From: Bradyrhizobium erythrophlei
Lineage (GTDB): Bacteria > Pseudomonadota > Alphaproteobacteria > Rhizobiales > Xanthobacteraceae
Length of the DNA: 64,000 nt
NCBI GenBank assembly: GCA_900129675.1
Contig: FSRD01000002.1
Span: 434,001 to 498,000 of the forward strand
Reading direction: 5' to 3'
The number at the start of each line of letters is the position of its first letter. Position 1 is the stretch's first letter. The notes beneath the pieces were generated by a model. That model was not told where the DNA came from and ran no database searches. It saw nothing but the letters and a program-made list of their open reading frames with translations. Of the stretch, positions 43,170-51,069 are shown in pieces. A program made the translations under genes and the position numbers.

Positions 43170-44631
43170 GAGTCCGTCCAGATAGGTGCTGCGACGGGCA
43201 TTTATTGGCATGTTAGCCGGCTCAGGCAGCCTTTGCGAGGGTGAACAGCTTCAGGAGGTTGTGGGCGGTGCAGATCATGGCCCACTCGGCACGCACTTTT
43301 TCGACACCCCGCAACAGGAACTGGCGGAAGCCGCGCGCCTGTTTGATCTGTCCGAAGACCGGTTCGACCACTTGCTTTCTCAATCGGTAGGGCGTTTCGA
43401 AGCCGCCATCGTCGATCTTCTTTCGCATCCGTTGGGTCAGCGGTCCGCCGATTTTTCCGTTCGCGGCTGTCGGGTGTTTGGCGCGTCCAGGCGCGACATA
43501 GCCGTCAACGCGATGTGCTTCGAGCGCTTCGAGATTGGATTCGCTGCAGTAGCCGGAGTCCGCTGAGGCCTGCTCCGGCGTGCGGCCGAGATTGTTCTCG
43601 ATGGCCTCGATCAGGGGCACCAGCTGGCCCTGATCGTTGCCGCACTGCGTCAGTTCGTGCGCGACAATGATCTGGGCGCCTGCGTCGACGGCGGCCTGTG
43701 CATTATAGGCCTGAACGAAGCCATCCTTCGACTTCATGATGCGGCTTTCCGGATCGGTGAAGTTGCGTTGCGACTTGGGATCAGGCTGGTCCGACGCCGG
43801 CGCCGCCGGTTTGCCCGGCTTCTTGCGGCCTTCGGCTTGGCGCTGCTGTTCCTTTTCGGCCTCGATGCGACGCTCTTCCTCCGCGGCCAGCCTGGCGTCG
43901 GCCTCCAGCGCCGCCATCGCCTGCTGGATCTTCGCCAGCCGCTTCTCCTTGTCGCCAGCCCAATCCGGCAGCTCGTCGCCGCGTTTGTCTTTGCCGAAAG
44001 TCTCGTCCTCCTGAGCATCCGCCGCCTCAGCGGCCGCCAGCATGCGAGCGACCTCGGCTTTCAATTCCGCCTCGCGTTTCTTCATGCGCTCATAACTCAT
44101 CGCTTTATGTTTCGACGCGTTCGCTTTGATCTTCGTGCCATCCAGCGCGACATGGCCGAGTTTGACCAGCCCTGCCGTCTCGCACAACTTCAGAACCTGC
44201 AGGAACAGTGCGCCGAGCGCCTTCAAATGCCGCTTGCGGAAGTCGCTGATCGTGCGAAAATCCGGCGGATCGAGCGCGACAATCATTACAAAATCATTCC
44301 GTTCGCGGCAGGCCTTCGCGATCCGCCGCGATGAATACAGCCCACTCGCATAGCCGTGCAGCAGAAGCGCCACCATCATGCGCGGGTCGAACGGCGGCTG
44401 CCCGAGCCCGCTCACATAGCTGCCCGTGATCTCCTTGAGATCGAGGCTCTCCCGCACCAGTTCAACGATAAACCGCGAGACATGGCCTTTCGGCACGAAG
44501 TCCTGCACGTTCGGCGGCAGAAGCAGCGTCTGATCGATATTCCAGGGGCGAAAATACTTGCTCATCGCCCAAGGTTGAATCAGACTCGCTCAGAATTGAA
44601 CAGCCACTATTCGGACAGGCTCCTAGTCTAG
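43166..44631. mobile_element. IS1182-family insertion sequence splitting a porin gene
   Basis: The element (43170-44627) has one transposase and imperfect terminal repeats: GAGTCCGTCCAGATAGGTGCTG at the left, written GAGTCCGTCCAG..., against GAGCCTGTCCGAATAG on the opposite strand at the right. CTAG is repeated at 43166-43169 and 44628-44631. Removing the element and one CTAG restores the porin reading frame. The right end carries five extra bases (ACTAG) beyond the matched repeat. Confidence 0.85.
43222..44565 (-). CDS. IS1182-family transposase
   Basis: The 447-residue DDE transposase has the N-terminal domain SLDLKEITGSYVSGLGQPPF..MMVALLLHGYASG. The first catalytic Asp lies in HVALDGTKIKANAS. 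A charged coiled-coil insert follows at about residues 160-260, then the second Asp in ASADSGYCS and the Glu in QVVEPVFGQIKQARG. It is intact. Length and order fit IS1182 members. Confidence 0.93.
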   Translation of the reverse strand: MSKYFRPWNIDQTLLLPPNVQDFVPKGHVSRFIVELVRESLDLKEITGSYVSGLGQPPFDPRMMVALLLHGYASGLYSSRRIAKACRERNDFVMIVALDPPDFRTISDFRKRHLKALGALFLQVLKLCETAGLVKLGHVALDGTKIKANASKHKAMSYERMKKREAELKAEVARMLAAAEAADAQEDETFGKDKRGDELPDWAGDKEKRLAKIQQAMAALEADARLAAEEERRIEAEKEQQRQAEGRKKPGKPAAPASDQPDPKSQRNFTDPESRIMKSKDGFVQAYNAQAAVDAGAQIIVAHELTQCGNDQGQLVPLIEAIENNLGRTPEQASADSGYCSESNLEALEAHRVDGYVAPGRAKHPTAANGKIGGPLTQRMRKKIDDGGFETPYRLRKQVVEPVFGQIKQARGFRQFLLRGVEKVRAEWAMICTAHNLLKLFTLAKAA

Positions 44632-46008
44632 TTGATCGTTCAGACTGATGGTGCTAACGCGGCCGGCAATCTCCCACGCGCCCCAACCGCCGCCCCATAG
44701 CGAGAACGGATTTGCAGGGATGATGCCGCCATAGGCGGCATAGGCAGGAATATAAGGGTGGGTCTCGCCTGTCAGTACGAGACTGGCTTGGGCGTAACCG
44801 CCATCGAATTTCAGGCTCGGCAAGCCCGGGAGATTGTTGCGAGCGACGTTGTACCAGAAATATTCCCCCTGGAAGAACAGCGGCCCGTAAGTCGCCGCCG
44901 CTTCGGCGCTGTAGACCTGCGCCCCCGATACACCCGTCATTGAGCCGGTGCCGATGACCTCCGTCGGATCGATCCGCAATTCCGGTCGGTCGTCCAATTT
45001 CAGAGTGAACGAGTTGTCGACCAGGTTGTGCGGAGGCTTGATCAGAAATTCGGCATTGGCCCCGAGATGCAGAGAATAGTCGTTGCCGCTGATGACCTGA
45101 CCGGCGACACGGACCGTCGCGCCGAGTTGCTCCGTCGAGCCATTGGGGTTGGTGCTGGAGGCCGAATGGATCGCGCCCGTGGTAGGCCCGGTCGCATAGG
45201 CCCCGGCCCAGAAGATGTCATTGTACCACCGCGCTCCAAAGGCGGATCGCCTGTTGCCCGCCGCAATATTGACAGCGATCACCTCCGAGGAGGCTCGTTC
45301 AAGAAACAGGGTGTCGTTCGAACTGGTGGCCTCGTCGAGCGCGTAGGGAACTTTCATGTAGCCGCCCTCGATCGCGAGCTGGCCACCGAAGGGCTTGACG
45401 CCGGTGTAGCTAAGATAGGCCCTCTCAATGCCCGACAGGCCGCCGCCCGGCAGGAAATCGACCGTCGTGCCACCTGCGCTTGCAGTGCCTGCGAACCCAT
45501 CTGACGAGCCGGCGAAGGTGTAAAAGAGGACGTAATTCCAGTCACCCAGGAATTTACCCAGCACGCCGATGCGGGCGCGGCGAGCATTGACGCCGTCGTC
45601 GAGGCGCTGTGGCTTGGTGTTTGCAGTGTTGGGGCGATAGTCGTAACCGCCGGCGTCAAAATTCAGGCGGCTGGTCAGCGCGATGCAATTCTGCTCGTCC
45701 GCGGTGCAAATCGTCGGCCGGTTGTTCGGCATTTTGACGATGGTATCCGGCGGTGCGGCCGGAGCTTTGACGGGAACAACGCCGTTTGCGTCAACGCTGA
45801 CCTTGGCGTTGGCTTCGGTTTTAGCGGTGGCTTTGGCCGCGGTTTGCTTCTGCAGCCTGTCGAGCTTTTCCTCCATTAGCCGAAGCTGCTTCTTCAGCGC
45901 AGCGATCTCCGCCTCTGTGGAGCTTGCTGATTGTGCCCTGACTTGCGATCCAACAAACGTCATGACCACAGCGATTGCAATTTTTGTACTCTGTGTTGCC
46001 AAAGCCAT
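44628..46008 (-). pseudogene. OprP/O-type porin, N-terminal part
   Basis: About 460 residues remain: a signal peptide, a coiled-coil stretch (AEIAALKKQLRLMEEKLDRL) and then alternating beta-strand sequence of a phosphate/pyrophosphate-selective porin up to STISLNDQL. There it runs into the insertion element and stops within nine bases. The ATG at 46008 has GGAGG upstream. Without the last strands and terminal Phe the protein should not assemble, so the gene is most likely inactive. Confidence 0.85.
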
Positions 46009-46241
46009 CGAAGCACCCTCCTTGCAGTAGGATTCGAATTGCACCGGAAGAAACGGATCTTTGTGCACGCTAGAAACGATAGACGTCGTCCAGCGACGAC
46101 GATGGGCTGATTGCGTTGCTGACGCCGTACCAGAGCTGATCCTTCACTGCGATCAACGCCAGTAGCGGTAGCGTCAACGGCGATCGTGTTTGCCTGATGC
46201 CATATCACCAGAGTGCCGACGTCGATCTCGCCGTCTGTGTA

Positions 46242-46514
46242 TTATGCATCGTGATGCATTGGCACCGGAACTTTTATTTCGTAGTTGAGCGAGAACCACG
46301 AGTGAGCGGCAACCGCCCAAGCGCAAAGCTGCCGCCTCAATCTTAGGTCCAAGGCACTGACATATGCCGATCCCCTGGTTTCAGTGGCCACTCTGGCACC
46401 AAAAAATCCAGCGACGCTGACAGATTTCAGCGACAATTGGCTCTGGGCCCGCGCGCAAACCGGCGCAAAGGCAACGCCCACGACGAGAGTGATTGGCGGC
46501 AGGGTGCGCACCAT
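46242..46514 (-). CDS. short exported protein or truncated gene downstream of the sulfite-oxidase gene
   Basis: The 90-residue frame begins with a signal peptide (MVRTLPPITLVVGVAFAPVCARA) and a good GAGGAAG site, on the same strand and ~100 bp after the molybdoenzyme gene. A c-type cytochrome partner (SorB) would be expected there, but no CxxCH is present and the second half does not look like a folded domain. It is probably the start of a broken gene. Confidence 0.4.
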   Translation of the reverse strand: MVRTLPPITLVVGVAFAPVCARAQSQLSLKSVSVAGFFGARVATETRGSAYVSALDLRLRRQLCAWAVAAHSWFSLNYEIKVPVPMHHDA

Positions 46515-46613
46515 GCTTTCTTCCTCAGGCGATCACGACGGCCGTCCGCGCGATGACGTTGCGCATGAACCCACCCGGATTCCAATTGGGCGTGTCGCGA
46601 CGTATGCCGTAAT

Positions 46614-47717
46614 TCAAACCACAGCCACAAAGACCTCGATTGGCAGCGGGTGATCGATCACATAGCTGCCGAAATTTGGATTGTGACTGTCTGGCTGGGC
46701 AGTTTGGTCTGCTCCCTTGGCACGCGCCAACAGCGTATAACCGCCGGGTTGTGCCGGCGTGATCCAGTCGTATTTCCAGCGGCGCCATGCGTGGCGGTTG
46801 ATCGGGTCGACGAAATCGCCCTGAACCCACGATGCGCCGCCGTCGAAGCTGATCCAGATCTCGGTAACATCGGTGTCCCCGGCCCATGCGGCGCCAAAAA
46901 TGGTGTAGGAGCGATTGGGTTCGAGCGTCTCGTACACGCGTGGACGTGCGATCTGCGACTTCAGTTTCATTTCGGCGAGCGGCCGGCGCACAGGTGTCCT
47001 CTCGGAATCATCCCAATAGCCGTAGTCCGACGTCTGCCAGTAGCCCTGAAAGGGCTGCGTTGCCGCAACAATGTCGGTCAGCCACTTGACCGACGCCATG
47101 CCGTAATGCCCCGGCACTATGGCGCGGAGTGGATAGCCGTGATCGGGCGTCAGATCCTGCCCGTTCATCTGGTAGGCGATCAACACATCGGACTCCATCG
47201 CCTTCGTCCTCGGGATACTGCGGGCATAGGAGATCGGACCCGGGGGCTTTGGCTCTTCCTTCGGCACGCCGCGATCGGCGCCTTCGAGCACCAGTTCGCA
47301 AACCTCGTCCGCCAGTCCGGCCCGCTCCAGCAGTACGGAGAGGGGAACACCCGTCCATTCGGCATTGCCGACCGCGCCGAGTTGCCATTGTGCACCGGGC
47401 ACCGGAGGCACCATGAATACGCGGCTGTTGCCGGCGCATTCCAGTGTGGCGACGCAGGTCCGTGAAGGCATGGCGCGGATATCGGCGTAGCTCAGGCTTA
47501 GTTCGTTTCGCACGGCGCCGCCTATCGATAGCCGATAGGCGAGCGGATCCAGCTCCGGCGTGGGGAAATGACTGCGAATGTAGAACAGCTCGGACGGCGT
47601 GATGAAGTCGCCGAGCTGATCGAATGGCATTTCCAGATTGTTCGGGCCTTTTTGCCGGATGATCAGTCCAACGGGGCGCGTCGCCGTGCCGGACCAGTTG
47701 TCGGTTCTCATATCCAT
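46614..47717 (-). CDS. sulfite oxidase-like molybdopterin enzyme
   Basis: The 367-residue protein has an oxidoreductase molybdopterin domain with the molybdenum-binding Cys in CVATLECAGNSR and the PLRAIVPGHYGMASVKWL segment. The C-terminal Mo-cofactor dimerisation domain follows (VTEIWISFDGGASW). It resembles SorA/sulfite:acceptor oxidoreductases. I see no signal peptide, so it may be cytoplasmic. The YeiH/YeiE-like genes 1.3 kb away also relate to sulfite. The start follows AGGAGAAG. Confidence 0.85.
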   Translation of the reverse strand: MDMRTDNWSGTATRPVGLIIRQKGPNNLEMPFDQLGDFITPSELFYIRSHFPTPELDPLAYRLSIGGAVRNELSLSYADIRAMPSRTCVATLECAGNSRVFMVPPVPGAQWQLGAVGNAEWTGVPLSVLLERAGLADEVCELVLEGADRGVPKEEPKPPGPISYARSIPRTKAMESDVLIAYQMNGQDLTPDHGYPLRAIVPGHYGMASVKWLTDIVAATQPFQGYWQTSDYGYWDDSERTPVRRPLAEMKLKSQIARPRVYETLEPNRSYTIFGAAWAGDTDVTEIWISFDGGASWVQGDFVDPINRHAWRRWKYDWITPAQPGGYTLLARAKGADQTAQPDSHNPNFGSYVIDHPLPIEVFVAVV

Positions 47718-47766
47718 TGCAGACTTCTCCTATCGGGTTTCGAAATTGAATCGCGCGGCAAGAACG

Positions 47767-48150
47767 TCAAATCCGCGCGAGATTGATGCAGAAAATCAGC
47801 ACGGCGATCGCGAGCGACGCCGAAAGCAGCGACTCCGCACGGGACTGAGGGATCTGGATAACTTCATCGCGATCGATTGCGCGCCGCGTGCGCTCAAAGG
47901 CGAAGCTGCTTCGTGCGATGATGGCGATTCCAATCGTAACCGTTGCCAGTCCGGCATAGCGGGTCGCGACCGCGACGAACGCGCCGGCGTCGTCCGGAGC
48001 AAGACGGGGTACGCTTCCGCCACCCACCGCATCGACAAAGACGTTCAGCTTGATGAGAAAAAATCCAAATGCCGCAACGGCCAGGCCGGTGCGTATCCAC
48101 GCAAGAAAGGTTCGCTCGTTCGCCGCGTGGTTTGTGTAGTTAGGGATCAT
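47767..48150 (-). CDS. DUF202 (YidH-like) membrane protein
   Basis: The 127-residue protein has a polar start, NERTFLAWIRTGLAVAAFGFF (the DUF202 signature), and three membrane helices. The function is unknown. The start at 48150 has AGGAGAG. It precedes the sulfite-oxidase-like gene on the same strand by 49 bp and could be co-transcribed. Confidence 0.8.
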   Translation of the reverse strand: MIPNYTNHAANERTFLAWIRTGLAVAAFGFFLIKLNVFVDAVGGGSVPRLAPDDAGAFVAVATRYAGLATVTIGIAIIARSSFAFERTRRAIDRDEVIQIPQSRAESLLSASLAIAVLIFCINLARI

Positions 48151-48256
48151 TGAATCTCTCCTCGTACAACGAGCTTGAAGCTCCGCGCGGACCAGATCGT
48201 GGCGATTCCCCACGCAATCAATTCGCGAGCGGCGCGGGTCTCCCGATCCCCATCGA

Positions 48257-48511
48257 TTAGTGAATGCGCTTACCGGCGGCGCGATAGCTCGCATACGCAT
48301 TGGAGCTGTAGGCCGGGTTCATGACGCAATAGCCCAGGCCACCGGACGCGGCGGCGCGGCATTGTTCAAGGTTCACGTAATCGCACTGGACTGCATCGGT
48401 AGAGCCGCCGGCGAGGCAGACTGGATATGTCTGTGCAGCTGCTTGTGTCGGCTCGCCAAGAATGTACGCCGAGGTAAGAAGGGGTGCCAGGACCATAAGA
48501 AATCGTCGCAT
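48257..48511 (-). CDS. DUF3551 family small secreted protein, paralogue 2
   Basis: The 84-residue product has a signal peptide ending near PTQAAA. Its core, YPVCLAGGSTDAVQCDYVNL then EQCRAAASGGLGYCVMNP, closely parallels the protein at 1163-1426. The ribosome site GGAGAGACGA is also nearly identical. Function unknown. Confidence 0.8.
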   Translation of the reverse strand: MRRFLMVLAPLLTSAYILGEPTQAAAQTYPVCLAGGSTDAVQCDYVNLEQCRAAASGGLGYCVMNPAYSSNAYASYRAAGKRIH

Positions 48512-48973
48512 TTCGTCTCTCCATTCGGTCTGTTGTTGCGCGTTGGTGATGTTGATCAAGGTAGGCCTGCCCGTTTCAGCAATCCAATTTATTGTTTTCA
48601 TCTTTCCAATCGATGCGGTCGATAGATGAGACCGCCGGAGACTAGCTGTGCCGGGTTGTTCGGAGCACGACGCGGCGCGGTAATCTTCAGGGCGTTCGAG
48701 CTTGCACGGCATTGCCGATCGTGTCGGGAAGACCGGATGCGATCATGAGACCGCGCATGCAGTATCCCGTTTCGCTTCGAAACTTGATGAGTTGACCAGA
48801 CACTGTTGACGATGGCGTCGCGGGATCGGCGCATAAAACTCGCCATCGCCTTTTCCACCAAACGAGCCAAGCGTTGATCAAGATATGAAAACGATTGGTT
48901 CTACCGTTATTATCTGTTAGATTGATCGATAGAGATGACCGATATCGAGTTGGAAGGCCGATGGAGCCAACTC
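48512..48973. other. intergenic, no supported gene
   Basis: About 460 bases between the divergent DUF3551 and YeiH-like genes. Minus-strand frames at 48598-48881 show no recognisable family. Promoters for both flanking units should lie here. Confidence 0.4.
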
Positions 48974-49555
48974 ATGACGTTTATCTCAAGCACCAAACTT
49001 GCCGAATCGCTGAACGACGGTGCCGACGCCCGCCTCCCTTCCGCCGTCCAACGAGGGCCCGGCCGGAACACCCCTGAAATTCTGCCGGGCCTGTTCCTGA
49101 ATTGGGTTATCGCGGGAGCGGCGCTCGCTGTCAGACAGCTACCGGGCATGGCGACGTTCAGTCCCGTGATCCTGTCCATGATGATTGGAATTGCGTTCTA
49201 CAACATCGCCGGGACGGCGGCGTGGGCGAAACAGGGCGTGACAATGCGTCTCCGCTGGCTGCTTCGTATTGCCGCCAATACCGTTACCGATGCCCTTGAT
49301 GAAGAGGCTGCCTGCGCAATCGCGTGTGTAACCGTCTTCGGATCGGTCGTGATGTTCGCCGATCCGATCGCCGCCGATGCCAAGGCATGGATTGTCGCCG
49401 CGGCGACATTTCTCTCGATTGTGTTGGCCGCGATAGGCCTGGAGACTGACATCGGCAGGTTGACGGTGAACGGCTTTCGGCCTGCCTTGCCCGGTGCACG
49501 CGCCTTCCTGTTCATCGCGGGCTTCGGCCTCACGCTGATCAAATTGATGGAGTAA
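48974..49555 (+). CDS. YeiH-like (UPF0324) membrane protein with internal deletions
   Basis: The 193-residue product follows YeiH-type putative sulfate/sulfite exporters at its start (PGLFLNWVIAGAALAVRQLP, MMIGIAFYNIAGTAAWAKQG), in a middle stretch (DEEAACAIACVTVFGSVVMF) and at the C-terminus (GLETDIGRLTVNGFRPALPG). About 150 residues of the normal ~340 are missing between these blocks. It is probably a non-functional, in-frame deleted gene. GGAG precedes ATG 48974. Six bases separate it from the LysR gene. Confidence 0.65.
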   Translation: MTFISSTKLAESLNDGADARLPSAVQRGPGRNTPEILPGLFLNWVIAGAALAVRQLPGMATFSPVILSMMIGIAFYNIAGTAAWAKQGVTMRLRWLLRIAANTVTDALDEEAACAIACVTVFGSVVMFADPIAADAKAWIVAAATFLSIVLAAIGLETDIGRLTVNGFRPALPGARAFLFIAGFGLTLIKLME

Positions 49556-49561
49556 CACGCT

Positions 49562-50440
49562 ATGACTCTGGAGCAGCTTCGCATCTTCATCGCGGTGGCC
49601 GAAAGGCAGCACGTTACGCAGGCCGCGCGCCAATTGAATTTGACGCAATCAGCAACCAGCGCCGCCATCGCGGCGCTGGAGACGCGTTACGCAATCAAGC
49701 TGTTTGACCGTGTCGGCCGCGGCATCGTACTGACCCAGACGGGTCGCGACTTCCTCAATGAGGCACACGCGGTTGTGGCTCGCGCCAAGGCAGCGGCACA
49801 GGTCTTAAATGATTTGGCTGGCCTCAAGCGTGGCTCGTTGAACGTGGCAGCCAGCCAGACTGTCGCAAATTATTGGCTGCCGCCACGCATCGAGGCGTTT
49901 CGCAAGGCCCATCCAGGAATCGATCTGCACGTCACGATCGCAAACACCGAGCAAGTCGCCCAAGCTGTCAATCGAGGAAGTGCAGACCTCGGTTTTGTTG
50001 AAGGCGAGGTTGACGATCCCTCGCTGGCTATCCGGAAAATGGAAGGCGATTCGCTGGCGATCGTGGTTGGAACGAGCCATCCGTGGATCGGCAAGGCGCG
50101 CATCACGCCAAAACTTCTAACCGAGACATGCTGGATTCTGCGAGAGCCAGGCTCCGGCACCCGCTCCATGTTCGAGGCTGCGCTCAAGAAGCTCGGCATG
50201 AAGCTATCGGACCTTGATCTCCGGCTTGAGCTGCCATCGAACGAAGCCGTACGCGTTGCCGTGGAATCCGGGGATTGCGCCACGGCGATTTCGGATCTGG
50301 TTATAGCGCCGTCACTGGCTGCAGGAACGCTTCATCGAGTAAAGATTGATTTGCCGAAGCGCTCGTTTTTCGTCTTGCGGCACAGGGAGCGATATGCGAG
50401 CCAGGCGGAAAAAGCCTTGTTTGCCTCGTTCCGGATGTAA
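49562..50440 (+). CDS. YeiE-like LysR family regulator
   Basis: The 292-residue regulator has the LysR helix-turn-helix (VTQAARQLNLTQSATSAAIAAL) and an effector domain starting at GSLNVAASQTVANYWLPPRI, as in CysB/CbbR/YeiE relatives. Its neighbour is a YeiH-like gene, the usual partner of YeiE, which responds to sulfite in enterobacteria. Here the two are co-directional, not divergent. The regulator seems intact although its neighbour is damaged. Confidence 0.85.
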   Translation: MTLEQLRIFIAVAERQHVTQAARQLNLTQSATSAAIAALETRYAIKLFDRVGRGIVLTQTGRDFLNEAHAVVARAKAAAQVLNDLAGLKRGSLNVAASQTVANYWLPPRIEAFRKAHPGIDLHVTIANTEQVAQAVNRGSADLGFVEGEVDDPSLAIRKMEGDSLAIVVGTSHPWIGKARITPKLLTETCWILREPGSGTRSMFEAALKKLGMKLSDLDLRLELPSNEAVRVAVESGDCATAISDLVIAPSLAAGTLHRVKIDLPKRSFFVLRHRERYASQAEKALFASFRM

Positions 50441-51069
50441 GTGAAAATCAATCCCGTTATTTGTCGAGATCGCTGACGCTTGCGATCATTTAATCCTGCC
50501 AAGGTGCCGCGCGGAAGCAATTGCGGTGTCGACCGGACAGACGCGCAGAGTCTGCTCCCGGGCATCAACGACCGCTTCTGGCGCGAAGCGGACATTCAGG
50601 AAACTATCAGCTAAGTGCCGATACTGTTGCAAGAGTTGAAAACCGGACGACGCCGAAAATCTTGCGAAAGTTGAGTCTGAGCCGTCTCTACGGCTGCAAC
50701 CCTCTTTAGCGCGGACATGAAGGTCGGTGGTCGTTTTTGCGTGAAACGATGTGGTCCCTCGCGTCGCCGCGAGCGAAACGCATCAGTGGCCCTGAGAAAT
50801 TTCGTTCGTCACCCAAAAAAGACTTTTTCAACACCATCTGGCAACAGCGAAGTCAGTTGATTTATCGATCACTTCGTCGGCGCATTCCGCCTCGACAAAC
50901 ATCTCGGCCTTGTCAGCAAAGGCCAGCGCGGAACTCGTCATCGTCCTAGCCATACAAAGCACCGAGCGTGATCCGATCGCATTTTTCGGCGCCTGTTTTT
51001 GGGTTGACGGGCGGGAGCAAACGTCACCTAATCAAGATACAAAAGTAGTCCTCCTGGCAGGAGGCCCTC
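50441..51069. other. intergenic with dispersed repeat
   Basis: No gene is supported in these ~630 bases. The right-hand half contains dispersed repeat copy B. The last 30 bases hold the strong ribosome site of the giant kinase gene. Confidence 0.5.
50743..50833 (+). repeat. dispersed ~90-bp repeat, copy B
   Basis: Matches 26526-26616 in the opposite orientation. A short related piece (TTTTGCAACAATATCGGCAC) also sits next to the right end of the IS701 element near 28156 and, inverted, near 50614. Confidence 0.65.
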
